Assembly (NCBI RefSeq): GCF_002531825.1
Contig: NZ_NWSX01000011.1
Coordinates: 100,175 to 164,174, forward strand
DNA from: Rhizobium sp. J15
GTDB lineage: Bacteria > Pseudomonadota > Alphaproteobacteria > Rhizobiales > Rhizobiaceae
DNA: 64,000 bases
Reading direction: 5' to 3'
Translations under genes and position numbers: made by a program
Notes under the pieces: generated by a model
What the model was told of the DNA's origin: nothing
The model's input: the letters and a program-made list of their open reading frames with translations, nothing else
Database searches by the model: none
Part shown: piece after piece, positions 1 through 9,573 of the stretch
How the letters are laid out: every line of letters starts with the position of its first letter
How positions within the stretch are numbered: position 1 is the stretch's first letter

Positions 1-2
1 AC

Positions 3-488
3 GCCTGCGCGGCATTGAAGCCCGGCGAATTCGAAGCGCCGCGCACGAGCTTCTTTCCTTCGATCAAGGAAACCCTGAACCACATCATCACGGTCGACTG
101 GTTCTATGTCGACGGCATGGAAGGCGGTACGCTCGGGTTTCAAGCCTTCGAGGTCGACGAACCCTTCGATGATGTGGAGTCACTGGCGCAAGCGCAGGCA
201 AAGGTCGATCAGCGTCTGATCGACCTTTGCGAAGCCCTGACGCCGGAAAGGCTGATCTCGATCGTCAGGCTCCGTCGTGGCGACCGCATCCAGGAAGAGC
301 GGATGGACGATGTGCTCGCCCACCTGTTCCAGCATCAGACCCATCATCGCGGCCAGGTCCATGCGATGCTTGCCGGCACCAGCGTCGCCCCGCCGCAGCT
401 TGACGAATTCATCGTCGCCGACGACGCGCGGTTTCGCGGCAGGGAGCTTGGCGACCTCGGCTGGAACGAGGAAACGCTGATGCGTTAA
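3..488 (+). CDS. DinB family protein (5' end outside window)
   Basis: The reading frame is open to the left edge (Ala-Cys-Ala-Ala before the first possible TTG), so the true start lies upstream and this is a 3' fragment of about 161 codons. It shows the DinB four-helix-bundle pattern: an early helix with NHIITVDWFY and a late HLFQHQTHHRGQVHAML segment that supplies the usual metal-binding histidines. Family members are damage-inducible or thiol-dependent metalloenzymes, but the substrate cannot be told here. It converges on acvB with a gap of 93 bases. Family assignment is firm; function is not known. Confidence 0.85.
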   Translation, partial: ACAALKPGEFEAPRTSFFPSIKETLNHIITVDWFYVDGMEGGTLGFQAFEVDEPFDDVESLAQAQAKVDQRLIDLCEALTPERLISIVRLRRGDRIQEERMDDVLAHLFQHQTHHRGQVHAMLAGTSVAPPQLDEFIVADDARFRGRELGDLGWNEETLMR

Positions 489-581
489 AGCCTGTCGCGC
501 AAGCGCGGTTTTGCGATAACGACGCGTGTAAAAACAAAGACCTAAAACGCGGCGAGCGAATCTGAGAGATCGCGACGTGCT

Positions 582-1964
582 TTAGTTTTGCAGCCGCTTT
601 TTCAGCCCGTCGATGATCGACTTGGTGAGAAGATCGTAATTCTCGTCGAAATGGTGGTCGCCGGGCAGTTCGACCACTTCGGCGCCGGTATCCCTCAGCG
701 CCGGACAAGCGACATCGTCGTCGTCATCCTTGCCATAGATGCACTGTACGAGTTTCGGATCGACGTTCTTCAGGTCGCCGACCGGGTCTCCTCCCGCCCC
801 TTCCGTCTTCTGGCCGAGCCAGCCGAGAACGGAGATGACGTAATCGACCTGGTGCGAGAGCGACAGCAGCGACAGCTGCACCACCGAGGACTTCTCGGCC
901 GGCTTGAGAAGCTGATAGGTCGCGGGCACGACATCGGCGCCGAAGGAGTAGCCGACGAGCAGCACGTGCTTCACCTTCCACTGCTTGCGATAGAAATCGA
1001 TGATCTTCGAAAGATCGCTGGCGGTTTCTTCCGGCTTGCGCTCCGACCAGAAATAATGAAGCGAATCGACGCCGACGACGGGAATGCCTTCCTTCTGCAG
1101 CGTGCCGCCGACCTCCTTGTCGATGTCGCGCCAGCCGCCATCGCCTGAATAGATTATCGCCATGGTATCGAAGGCGGGCGTGGCTTCGAGCACCGCCAGC
1201 GGCAGGCCAAGCGGATTGCCGAAGGCGCCCGATGCGGTGACGAGATCGTCAAGCGTATCGGCAAACACCGTCTGCGCATCGTCGGTGGTGTCGCGGATCT
1301 CCATCGCCGAATGGATTTTCTTCAGCGCTTCGGCATGCACCCTGCCATCCTTGTCGGCATTGGGCGTGAAGACGGTGACGATCGGATCCGGCAGGGCGCC
1401 GTCGCTGAGGCCATACATGGTGCGCTGGCCGACGACCTGCTTGGAAGCCGGCGTGCAAAGCTCCTGGGCAAGCGGGATGCCGGCCTTCGGATCGACGGCG
1501 AGCGTCTGGCCGATCGTTGCATCCGGCGTCTGCGCGGCAATGGCCAGCGCCAGGGCCCCGCCCTCGCCGATGCCGGCGACGATCGGCAGGTGATAGGCAT
1601 TGTTGCCGGTCGCGCGCTGCACCTGCTGGCTCAGCGATTCGATGTCCGAGACCATGTAGATGCAGCCATCATTGAGGCTGACGTCGTAACGGCTGAGCGC
1701 CTGGATATAAGAGGGAAAATCGACGCCGATGACGACGGCGCCTTCGGAAACCAGCCTGTCGGCCTCGCCCTTCTCATAGTCGCCCCAGCCGGCGGCATCC
1801 GAGATCAGCATGACCGTGCCCTTCACTTCGCCTTCCGGCAGGAAGATGTGCGGCGACGGGATGAGCCCGGTTTCGAAGCTCTGCGTGGTCTCTTCGGCGG
1901 CGCTCGCCGGTGCGGCCGCGAGCATGCAGGCGCATGCCGTGGCAAGAAGGATTGTCCTGATCAT
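582..1964 (-). CDS. acvB: AcvB/VirJ-type periplasmic serine hydrolase
   Basis: 460 residues with a signal peptide (about 1-22, ending ASA). AcvB (Agrobacterium) and AtvA (R. tropici) hydrolyse lysyl-phosphatidylglycerol in the periplasm and are needed for acid tolerance or virulence. The protein holds two tandem VirJ-like alpha/beta-hydrolase halves. The C-terminal half carries the nucleophile elbow GYSFG (about residue 335) and a late DHHFDEN histidine. The N-terminal half has GIGEGG at the same place, so its serine is lost. The ATG overlaps the mprF stop by 4 bases (ATGA), so the two are translationally coupled: the synthase makes the lipid and this enzyme removes it. Confidence 0.9.
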   Translation of the reverse strand: MIRTILLATACACMLAAAPASAAEETTQSFETGLIPSPHIFLPEGEVKGTVMLISDAAGWGDYEKGEADRLVSEGAVVIGVDFPSYIQALSRYDVSLNDGCIYMVSDIESLSQQVQRATGNNAYHLPIVAGIGEGGALALAIAAQTPDATIGQTLAVDPKAGIPLAQELCTPASKQVVGQRTMYGLSDGALPDPIVTVFTPNADKDGRVHAEALKKIHSAMEIRDTTDDAQTVFADTLDDLVTASGAFGNPLGLPLAVLEATPAFDTMAIIYSGDGGWRDIDKEVGGTLQKEGIPVVGVDSLHYFWSERKPEETASDLSKIIDFYRKQWKVKHVLLVGYSFGADVVPATYQLLKPAEKSSVVQLSLLSLSHQVDYVISVLGWLGQKTEGAGGDPVGDLKNVDPKLVQCIYGKDDDDDVACPALRDTGAEVVELPGDHHFDENYDLLTKSIIDGLKKRLQN

Positions 1965-4564
1965 TTTCTCACTACCCCCTTCAATCCGCCCCCGATCAGA
2001 AAAGTCGCGTCCATCAACGCGATCATCGGATTGCCTCCTCCGGAAACTGCAAGATAGCGCGGTTGCCAGTGCGGATGAAACTTGGATTTGAATGCCCGAA
2101 GGCCTTTGAAGTTATAGAAGCGCTCGCCGTGCTCGAAGACGGTGCTGCCGATGCGGTCCCAGACGGGCGCCGCCTCGCGTTTCGACATGCCGGAGAGAGG
2201 GGCCATGCCGAGATTGAAATGGGAAAAACCCTGATTGCGCAGATATTCCATGATCTGCACGAAGAGAAAGTCCATCGACCCTTTCGGCGCGTCCGGCGAG
2301 AAGCGCATGAGATCGATCGTGCCCTCCTCCCTGGAATCGGTGACGAGGACATTGGCGAAGGCGACGATCTTGCCGTCCTTCTTCAGGATGCCGACCGGCT
2401 GGGAGGCAACGTAATCGGGATCGAAGGAACCGAGCGAGAAGCCCTTTTCCTTGGCGTTGTGATGTTCGAGCCAGGCCGTGGAAACGGCGGCGAGATCATC
2501 GATGATGCCGGGCACATCCTGCGGTTCGACGACTGCGAATTCCAGCCCGTCGCGCTGGGCGCGGCTCGCCGTCTGGCGAAGGTTCGCCCATTTGCCGCCC
2601 TTCATTTCGAACGCCCGGAGATCGGCCACCGCCAGTTCGCCGAGCTTGAAGGCGCGAAGGCCGGCATCGGCGCAATGGGAAAGCAGCCCCGGCGAGATCT
2701 GGTAGAAGACGGCGCGGCAGCCGGCGGCGCGCGCCGCTTCGACGAAACGCCAGACGAGCTCCTGCACGGCGCGATGATCGCCGATCGGATCGAACAGCGC
2801 GATCCATGAGCGGCCCTGCCGGCCGTACATGATGAAGGCATCGCCCTTTTCCGAGAACATGATGCTCTTGTCGCCCATGCGCACCAGATTGGCGTCGGCA
2901 TTGCCCTGCTTGCCGACGATCTCCACGGCACGCGCCAGCGCCTCTTCCGTCGCCGGTTCCGGCCGGAAGGCCGCCGGCCGGAGCAGGCTGAATATGGCGA
3001 TCGCCGAGGAGATGATGGTGATGCCGAGCAAGGCGCGCAAACCGCGCGGCGCTTCAGCGGTGAATTCGAACTGCCACCACAGCTGGTTGCTGTATTCGAC
3101 GTCGCGATAGACGAAAAGCAGGATGACGACGGCGCCGACGATGATGACGGCGATCGCCATCAGCCAGGACGCCGTCATCGCCTGATTGAGCAGCGAAGCG
3201 TGGCGGGTGAAGAGCCGGCGGCTGACGAAGAGCCCGAAGACGAGGAAGGCGAGAAAGGCCGCTTCAACAAGCGCGATTGCCTTCAGGAGCGACAAGGTCA
3301 GCGCGGCGACGGCCGAGAACACGGCCACCCACCAGGCGCCGTCGAGGCGCTGGCCGAGGCCGCGCGCGGCGACGACGAGCGCGAGCCCGAGCAGGCTGGA
3401 GAGGAAGTGCGCCCCTTCGACCATCGGCAGCGGCAGGTAGTTGGAGAGGAATTCGAGGTTCTGGTCCGGCGTCGGCGTGACGCTCGAAAACACCAGCATG
3501 ACGCCGAGCAGCAGCGCTAAGGCCGAAAGCAGCTGCGGCATCAGCCGCCCGCCGATGCGCCGCACGCTGGAGGCGGCCGGGTGATCGACGAAGCGGCGAA
3601 GTTCCGCCGCCGAGACGGCGAGCACGGCGATCAACAGCGGCAGCACGTGGTAGATCAGCCGGTAAAGCACCAGCGATCCGAGCACGGCATCGATGTTCAC
3701 CGCGCTGCCGAGCGAGGCGATGATCACCGTCTCGAACACGCCGAGCCCGGCCGGAACGTGGCTGAGCACGCCGAGACCGACGGCAATCGCGTAGACGGCG
3801 AGGAAGACCGGCCAGCCGATCGCGGTCTGCGGCAGGAGCACGTAGAGAACCGAGGCCGAGGCGGCGATATCGAAAGCGGTGACGAGGAACTGGCGCGACC
3901 AGGTGCGCGAATCCGGCAGGCGGATCGTGACCGCGCCGAGATCGAGCACGCGGCCGTCCCGGCCGACGATCATCACCACTCCGAGAATGGCGATGATCGA
4001 ACCGGCGATCAGCCGGAGAAGGAAGGCGCTGACACCGATCAGCGGCCCGATCTGATCGGCGATGATGATGAGGGCGATTGCCGCGACGCCGGCAAGCCCC
4101 AGGCCGAAGGAGAGCGTGACGAAGGCGATGATCCGGCCGATATCCTCCGGCGAGAGCCCGAGGCGGGTATAGGCGCGATAGCGGATTGCGCCGCCCGAAA
4201 GCGCGCCGAAGCCGGCGGTGTTGCCGACCGCATAGGCACTGAACGCCGTCAGCGCCACATGCGGGAAGGGCAGCCTCTTGCCGATGTAATCGATGGCGTT
4301 GAGGTCGTAGAAGATCAGTGCGAGGAAACTAAGTGCCGTGAAGAACAGCGCCAGCAGGATCGCGCTCGGCCTGGTCGCCGCCAGCGCGGCGACGACGTCG
4401 TCATAGCGCACCTCGTTGGTGAGCTGCATGATCGCGTAACCGACCAGGCAGAAGACCACGAGTGTCGCGGCTGCCGTCAGCGGCGTCCTGTAACGCCTGA
4501 AAAGCCCGCGAAAGGAAAACCCCTCCGCCTCTTCCATCTCTTCCAAATTGCCGTGCCCCGACAT
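1961..4564 (-). CDS. mprF: Lysyl-phosphatidylglycerol synthase/flippase (LpiA/MprF)
   Basis: 867 residues, the usual MprF length. The N-terminal two thirds (about 35-530) is a run of some 14 hydrophobic helices forming the UPF0104 flippase. The C-terminal third (about 540-850) is the soluble DUF2156 aminoacyl transferase that moves lysine from Lys-tRNA to phosphatidylglycerol. In R. tropici the orthologue lpiA is low-pH inducible and sits directly before atvA/acvB, the same order as here. The start has GGTAAGAG just upstream. No clear promoter was found in the 238-base gap before doxX. The lysyl specificity is inferred from the acvB partner. Confidence 0.93.
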   Translation of the reverse strand: MSGHGNLEEMEEAEGFSFRGLFRRYRTPLTAAATLVVFCLVGYAIMQLTNEVRYDDVVAALAATRPSAILLALFFTALSFLALIFYDLNAIDYIGKRLPFPHVALTAFSAYAVGNTAGFGALSGGAIRYRAYTRLGLSPEDIGRIIAFVTLSFGLGLAGVAAIALIIIADQIGPLIGVSAFLLRLIAGSIIAILGVVMIVGRDGRVLDLGAVTIRLPDSRTWSRQFLVTAFDIAASASVLYVLLPQTAIGWPVFLAVYAIAVGLGVLSHVPAGLGVFETVIIASLGSAVNIDAVLGSLVLYRLIYHVLPLLIAVLAVSAAELRRFVDHPAASSVRRIGGRLMPQLLSALALLLGVMLVFSSVTPTPDQNLEFLSNYLPLPMVEGAHFLSSLLGLALVVAARGLGQRLDGAWWVAVFSAVAALTLSLLKAIALVEAAFLAFLVFGLFVSRRLFTRHASLLNQAMTASWLMAIAVIIVGAVVILLFVYRDVEYSNQLWWQFEFTAEAPRGLRALLGITIISSAIAIFSLLRPAAFRPEPATEEALARAVEIVGKQGNADANLVRMGDKSIMFSEKGDAFIMYGRQGRSWIALFDPIGDHRAVQELVWRFVEAARAAGCRAVFYQISPGLLSHCADAGLRAFKLGELAVADLRAFEMKGGKWANLRQTASRAQRDGLEFAVVEPQDVPGIIDDLAAVSTAWLEHHNAKEKGFSLGSFDPDYVASQPVGILKKDGKIVAFANVLVTDSREEGTIDLMRFSPDAPKGSMDFLFVQIMEYLRNQGFSHFNLGMAPLSGMSKREAAPVWDRIGSTVFEHGERFYNFKGLRAFKSKFHPHWQPRYLAVSGGGNPMIALMDATFLIGGGLKGVVRK

Positions 4565-4802
4565 CTCTTACCTGCGCAATTTCCAGCCCTGCGGGAATCA
4601 TTTTCAAAGACGTAGCATGGGAGGCATATAAGCTGCATGAAGCAAATGCCGTCGCTACCCGGCCCCGCCGCCAGCGCCTCCATCATCCTCAATTGGGGCG
4701 AATTTGCGCAGGCGAGCCTGGCGGGCACATTGCATTTTCGTAAGCTTGCGCAGAGCGTTGCGAACGATGATGCGGGTTTGAGAAGCGAGAGAAGGATTAG
4801 AC

Positions 4803-5180
4803 ATGCAAGATGGGCTGGCCTTCACGATGCTCGTCGTCGGCAGACTGCTGCTCGGCGGTCTTTTCGTCGCAGGCGGCATTCATCATTTTTTCGTCATCGT
4901 GCCGATAACCGACGCCATCGAAGCCCGCGGCGTCCCTTTTGCGAAATGGGTGCTGATAGCTGGCAGCCTCTTTCAGATCGCCGCCGGTCTGCTGCTGATG
5001 CTCGGCCTCTGCGTCGTCCCGGCCGCCTTCGGCCTCATCATCTTCACGCTTGCCGCTTCCGTGATGCTGCTGAATTTCTGGGACATGCAGGAAACGGCGC
5101 GTGACAGCGCCATCAACAGCTGGAAAAGCAACATGGCGATCATCGGCGGCCTGCTGGTCGCAGCCGCCAGCGCAATGTGA
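4803..5180 (+). CDS. DoxX family membrane protein
   Basis: 125 residues with four hydrophobic helices (about 5-27, 47-70, 74-92, 107-124) and the DoxX pattern GRLLLGGLFVAGGIHH near the N terminus. DoxX-like proteins are small inner-membrane quinone- or thiol-redox-linked proteins of unsettled role. AGAAGGA sits 8 bases before the ATG. The gene converges on the MscS gene with only 5 bases between the stops. The family is clear; the physiological role is not. Confidence 0.85.
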   Translation: MQDGLAFTMLVVGRLLLGGLFVAGGIHHFFVIVPITDAIEARGVPFAKWVLIAGSLFQIAAGLLLMLGLCVVPAAFGLIIFTLAASVMLLNFWDMQETARDSAINSWKSNMAIIGGLLVAAASAM

Positions 5181-5185
5181 GCGAT

Positions 5186-7297
5186 TTATGCGGCAGGCTC
5201 GCCGCCTGCCCGCGCCTGCGCGGCATAACGCGCTACGGCAGCATCCACCTCCGCGTCGCGGTCGCCGGCCACCTGCACCGTCGGCACCGCGAATTCGATG
5301 CCGTTTTCCCTGAAGGCATTGCGGATCATCGCCAGCGCGTTGCGGCGGATGACGAATTGCTCGCCGGGTTTCGTCATCATCGACAGCCGGATCTCGATCG
5401 CGAATTCGCCGAATTGCTCGACGCCCTTCATCTTCAGCGTCTCGATGATATGCGGGCCGTATTCCGGATTTTCGAGCAGCGTCTGGCCGATCTGCTTGAT
5501 CACCTTCTTCGCCTTGACGAGATCGGTGTCGTATTTGACGTTGAGGCTGATCTTGTCGATCGTCCAGTCGCGGTTGAGGTTCTTCACCGCACCGAGTTCG
5601 CCGAAGGGCACGGTCGTCAGCGGTCCGCGATGATGCCTGAGCTTCACCGAGCGCAGGCTGAAAGCCTCGACCACGCCCCTGTGGCTGCCGCTTTCGATAT
5701 ATTCGCCGACGCGGAAGGCATCGTCCCAGAGATAGAACATGCCGCTGATGACGTCCTTGACGATCGTCTGCGCGCCGAAACCGACCGCGACGCCGACGAC
5801 ACCGGCGCCGGCGATCAGCGGCCCGATTTCGATGCCGAGGCCCGACAGAACCATCAGCACGGCGATGACGGCGATCACGACGGCAAGGATATTGCGGAAG
5901 ATCGGCAGCAGCGTCTGTATCCGCGCGCGCTTGGCCTTCTCCTCGTCCGTCTCGCTGCCGTCCAGCGGTGAATCGAGCAGCTTGCCGTCGATATAGGCTT
6001 TGACGACGTGCCAGAGCAGATCGGCCGCCAGCAGGATGACGATGCCGCCGATGAGCCCACGCGCGATCTTGTCCAGCATCCTGTCGCCGGCGGCCATCGT
6101 GTCGGCCCCGACGCCGAGCATCCGCCCGAGCCAGATGGCCGCCAGTGCGATGATCAGCGCACGCACGCCGCGGTCGAGCAGCACGGTCGCAATGCGGCGC
6201 GTGGCCAGGAAGCTCGCTTCGGTCTGCTGCAGCGATTTCACCGCAAGCGTCGAGACGGCGAGCACGCGCGGCAGCAGCAGCACATAGATGCCGAGCCAGA
6301 GCAGCCCGTTGAAACCTGCGACCCAGAGTCCCCAGAGCAGCAGGAAATAGACGGTGAGCGCCCAGGAGATTCCCTGGCCGCGCTTCTCGTCCTTGTCCGG
6401 TCGTGACCAGACCGCCTCGATCGCGATCAACAGCAACCCGATGCCGAGGATGTAGCCGACGACGAGCCGGGCGCTCGGCGTATAGCCGAGCGGCATCATC
6501 GACTGGATCACGGCCCAGCCGAAAGCGAAATAGATGACGAAGGTCGCACAGCGGCGATACCAGAAGAGTGCGACGGCCCGCCCCGGCATGGTCGGCGCAG
6601 CGATGCCCTGCCGCTCTTCATCGGCCCGCGCCAGCCCGATGAGATCGACCAGCACGCCGCCGAGGCAGATGGTGAAACGCTGGACGATGAGCGCGACGAC
6701 GCAGACGATCGCGATACTCTGGCTGAGCGGCGGCCAATTGAGGCTGAGAAGCGTGAGCACCGTTGCGCCCGCGAAGATCAGCGCCGGGATGACGCGCGGC
6801 GCCAGATGCATGCCCGCCATCGCGGCCAGCCGGCGACGGCGGCGTCGGAAGACATAGCGGGCGATGCTCTCGACGATCGCGCCGAGCAGGAAGATCGCCA
6901 GGAATTGCGCCGTCATGCGCGCTCGGCCGGCGGCGGCGATTTCGCCGAAAAGCAGGGAGGACGCATTGCCGATCTGCGAGGGCAGCGTCATTGCGGCATC
7001 GGAGACCATCGAGACATGCCGGCGGGAATGCTGCAGCAAGCCGGATAGAACCGACATCTGGTTCTCGGCCGTTGTGTCGGCCGCAGGCGTTGCCGCCATC
7101 TGCGTCGACATCCACTGCTTGACCTCGGGCGTCTGCATGAGCTGCATCATCTCACGCACTTGAGCCGGCGGCGGGGCGGATGCGGCCGGCGTTTGCGCCG
7201 TCTGGGCGAAGCCCGATGAAACCACACCCAAAAGCACCATGAATGCCAGCACGCCCGATATGGCGGCCTTCAAGACCCCTGCCCTGTCACGTTCCAT
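5186..7297 (-). CDS. Large MscS-family mechanosensitive channel
   Basis: About 703 residues from the chosen ATG at 7297, which gives a proper signal peptide (MERDRAGVLK... to GFAQ). The longer frame to 7390 would put 31 Cys-rich residues before it and is unlikely. There are many extra N-terminal helices (about 130-460), then the pore helix rich in Gly/Ala (GAGVVGVAVGFGAQTIV, near residue 490) and the MscS beta domain with VPFGELG and the C-terminal cage. These large MscS proteins release osmolytes on hypo-osmotic shock. It stands alone, convergent with doxX. Confidence 0.92.
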   Translation of the reverse strand: MERDRAGVLKAAISGVLAFMVLLGVVSSGFAQTAQTPAASAPPPAQVREMMQLMQTPEVKQWMSTQMAATPAADTTAENQMSVLSGLLQHSRRHVSMVSDAAMTLPSQIGNASSLLFGEIAAAGRARMTAQFLAIFLLGAIVESIARYVFRRRRRRLAAMAGMHLAPRVIPALIFAGATVLTLLSLNWPPLSQSIAIVCVVALIVQRFTICLGGVLVDLIGLARADEERQGIAAPTMPGRAVALFWYRRCATFVIYFAFGWAVIQSMMPLGYTPSARLVVGYILGIGLLLIAIEAVWSRPDKDEKRGQGISWALTVYFLLLWGLWVAGFNGLLWLGIYVLLLPRVLAVSTLAVKSLQQTEASFLATRRIATVLLDRGVRALIIALAAIWLGRMLGVGADTMAAGDRMLDKIARGLIGGIVILLAADLLWHVVKAYIDGKLLDSPLDGSETDEEKAKRARIQTLLPIFRNILAVVIAVIAVLMVLSGLGIEIGPLIAGAGVVGVAVGFGAQTIVKDVISGMFYLWDDAFRVGEYIESGSHRGVVEAFSLRSVKLRHHRGPLTTVPFGELGAVKNLNRDWTIDKISLNVKYDTDLVKAKKVIKQIGQTLLENPEYGPHIIETLKMKGVEQFGEFAIEIRLSMMTKPGEQFVIRRNALAMIRNAFRENGIEFAVPTVQVAGDRDAEVDAAVARYAAQARAGGEPAA

Positions 7298-7506
7298 ATC
7301 CGCCCTCAATGGAGTGCCGTCCGCCCGGATGAAGCAGTTCCGACATTTCTCCTTGCAGCAATGGATACTCGCAGGCGTGGCCGCCAGCAAGCGGTAGGAA
7401 AACCATACCGATGGCTAGGAAAGGCCGATGTCGCCGCCACCCTGAAACCAGGCGTGCGCCCGCTGTTTCAGGATGACGGCTTCGTCGGGCGGTGAAAACC
7501 GGGCAG

Positions 7507-8538
7507 TCAGGATTTCGGAGCCGGCTTCTCCACGTGGCCGCCGAAGCCCGCACGCATCGCCGACAGCACCTTGTTGGCGAATTCGTCGTTGTCGCGCGAG
7601 GAGAAGCGGCCGTAGAGCGCGGCACTCAGCACCGGCGTCGGCACGCTTTCGTCGATTGCCGCCATGATCGTCCAGCGGCCTTCGCCGCTGTCGGAGACCC
7701 GGCCCGCGTATTTCGCCAGCGCCGGATCGGCATGCAGCGCATCGGCGGTGAGATCGAGCAGCCAGGAGGTGATGACGCTGCCGCGGCGCCAGACTTCGGC
7801 AACGTCCTGCAGATTGAAGTCGTATTGGAAATGTTCGGGGTGCGCGAGCGGCGCAGTTTCCGCATCGGCCTCATGCGAGGCAGCACCGATATTGGCATGT
7901 TTCAGGATATTGAGGCCTTCGGCATAGGCCGCCATCAGGCCGTATTCGATGCCGTTATGCACCATCTTGACGAAATGGCCGGCCCCGTGCGGGCCGCAAT
8001 GCAGGTAGCCCTGCTCCGCGGTGCTCGCCGCAGCCGCTTCGGCGCTGCGGTTCGGTGAGGCTTCCGTCTTGCCGGCGCCGGGCGCGAGCGTCGCGAAGAT
8101 CGGCGAAAGGTGCTGGACGATGCCCTTCTCGCCGCCGATCATCAGGCAATAGCCGCGTTCGAGGCCGAAGACGCCGCCGCTGGTGCCGACGTCGACATAA
8201 TGGATCCCCTTGGTGATGAGCTCGGCGCCGCGGCGGATATCGTCGTGGTAATAGGAGTTGCCGCCATCGATGACGATATCGCCGTTCTGCAGCAGCGGCA
8301 CCAGGCTCGCCAGCACCTTGTCGACGATCGCCGCCGGCAGCATCAGCCAGATGGCGCGCGGATGGCTCAGCTTCGAGACGAACTCCTCCAGCGAGGCGCT
8401 GCCGGTCGCGCCCATGCCGGCAAGCTCGGCAACGCTTTCGGGCCTGGCGTCATAGACGACGCATTCGTGACCGCCCCGCATCAGCCGCTGGACCATGTAA
8501 TTGCCCATGCGGCCCAAACCAACCATACCAAGCTGCAT
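7507..8538 (-). CDS. gnd: 6-phosphogluconate dehydrogenase, short (GndA/YqeC) type
   Basis: 343 residues starting at the ATG at 8538, which has AGGAGA 7 bases upstream and begins directly with the Rossmann motif GMVGLGRMGNYM. The frame stays open to 8976, but that extension overlaps the SRPBCC gene on the same strand and is not real. The catalytic segment GHFVKMVHNGIEYG is present. The protein is shorter than the 470-residue E. coli Gnd; the short class often prefers NAD. It converts 6-phosphogluconate to ribulose 5-phosphate and CO2 in the oxidative pentose phosphate pathway, matching the nearby tkt. Confidence 0.93.
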   Translation of the reverse strand: MQLGMVGLGRMGNYMVQRLMRGGHECVVYDARPESVAELAGMGATGSASLEEFVSKLSHPRAIWLMLPAAIVDKVLASLVPLLQNGDIVIDGGNSYYHDDIRRGAELITKGIHYVDVGTSGGVFGLERGYCLMIGGEKGIVQHLSPIFATLAPGAGKTEASPNRSAEAAAASTAEQGYLHCGPHGAGHFVKMVHNGIEYGLMAAYAEGLNILKHANIGAASHEADAETAPLAHPEHFQYDFNLQDVAEVWRRGSVITSWLLDLTADALHADPALAKYAGRVSDSGEGRWTIMAAIDESVPTPVLSAALYGRFSSRDNDEFANKVLSAMRAGFGGHVEKPAPKS

Positions 8539-8642
8539 AATGAATCTCCTGGAAACCGAGATGAAGTATCGACTCCGGAAATTAGCACCCGCAGTGTGAC
8601 AGGCAAGCGAAGTCTGGCGCGCCCTCCACGCCTGCCTGTCCG

Positions 8643-9125
8643 TCAGACGTCCGGCGCGCTGGCCGGTTCGCCCTTCATCTCGCTGAGGAACATGCCCTCG
8701 CGCAGATTGATGCCGTATTCGACGAAGGCCTTCATGCAGCAGAGCATCTGCGTCCAGCCTTCGCAGTTGAGATAGGTGCCGCGCCGGCCGGCCTCGTCCT
8801 CGCGCCAGCCGTTCTCGGCGATCGTCACCAGCGTGCCGCCATCCTCGAGCGGCTTGAAGTTCATCTCCACCAGGGTCTTGTAGCTCGTCTTGTCCTCGCC
8901 GGTGCCGCCGTCCCAGCGCAGCACGATGCGGCTGTCGGGCACGAGCTCGACGACCTCCACCGGCGCATCCTTCCACCAGGTCACCGTGGCGCCCTGGACG
9001 AGCGGCGCGCTCGCCCCGCCGATGGTCGTGAAATAGCTGCTGAGCTTCTTCGGATTGACGACGGCGTCGAACACGTCGGCGACGGGGCGGCCGATGCGGC
9101 CGGAAACGCGGATTCCGAGAGACAT
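8643..9125 (-). CDS. SRPBCC (AHSA1-like) domain protein
   Basis: 160 residues. The start at 9125 (MSLGIRVSGRIGRPVADVF) has GAGGAG close upstream, and longer frames would run through the divergent promoter. The fold is the helix-grip START/AHSA1 type, with the usual late segment (GTYLNCEGWTQMLCCMKAFVEYG). Such proteins bind hydrophobic ligands in a large cavity. It is divergent from an ArsR regulator whose start lies 56 bases away, a common ArsR-SRPBCC pairing. The ligand is unknown. Confidence 0.88.
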   Translation of the reverse strand: MSLGIRVSGRIGRPVADVFDAVVNPKKLSSYFTTIGGASAPLVQGATVTWWKDAPVEVVELVPDSRIVLRWDGGTGEDKTSYKTLVEMNFKPLEDGGTLVTIAENGWREDEAGRRGTYLNCEGWTQMLCCMKAFVEYGINLREGMFLSEMKGEPASAPDV

Positions 9126-9162
9126 GGTACTTCTCCTCTTCTCCATTGCTCCTTGCGCCATT

Positions 9163-9182
9163 ATGTTATAAAAATATAACAT
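9163..9182. promoter_or_regulatory. Perfect 8-bp palindrome, likely ArsR operator
   Basis: ATGTTATA, four A, then TATAACAT: a perfect inverted repeat in the SRPBCC/ArsR divergent gap. The right arm runs into the ATG of the ArsR gene itself. AT-rich dyads of this size are usual for ArsR-type winged-helix repressors, so this is the likely autoregulatory site that controls both genes. Confidence 0.7.
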
Positions 9183-9513
9183 GTCAAGCGAATCGAACGA
9201 CGACCCGGTTTTCAAGGCGCTGGCGCATCATCGCCGCCGCGAGATCCTCGACCTGCTCAAGGATGGCCCGCGCACGACAGGGGCGCTTTGCGAAATGTTT
9301 CCCGGAATGGACCGCTGCACGGTGATGCAGCACTTGAAGGTGCTGGAGGAAGCCGATCTGGTCATCGCCAGGAAGGAAGGCCGCGAACGCTGGAACCACC
9401 TGAACAGCCTGCCGATCAAGCACATCTACGACCGCTGGATCAGCGCCTATGCCGACCATGCGCTGTCGATTCTCGACCGGCTGAAAGGCAACCTCGAAGG
9501 CCAGCCGGAGTAA
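9181..9513 (+). CDS. ArsR-family winged-helix regulator
   Basis: 110 residues. HTH region: DPVFKALAHHRRREILDLL, then TTGALCEMFPGMDRCTVMQHLKVLEEADLV as recognition helix and wing. No metal-binding ELCVCD motif is present, so it is not an arsenic/metal sensor of the classic kind. It lies divergent to the SRPBCC gene and probably represses it. The ATG has no Shine-Dalgarno sequence; the bases before it are the AT-rich operator. The mRNA may be leaderless. Confidence 0.88.
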   Translation: MSSESNDDPVFKALAHHRRREILDLLKDGPRTTGALCEMFPGMDRCTVMQHLKVLEEADLVIARKEGRERWNHLNSLPIKHIYDRWISAYADHALSILDRLKGNLEGQPE

Positions 9514-9573
9514 CGGACCGGCTTGCCTCCCGGCCCGCTGCAACCCTATGCTGGCAAAAAGCTGGAGTGTGGG

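Noticed and set aside
3581..4615. 344-codon open frame antisense to mprF
   Set aside because: Highly charged shadow frame with no domain; mprF is well supported on the other strand.
8539..8976. N-terminal extension of gnd
   Set aside because: The extension overlaps the SRPBCC gene on the same strand in another frame, and the ATG at 8538 has a good ribosome site and starts at the Rossmann motif.
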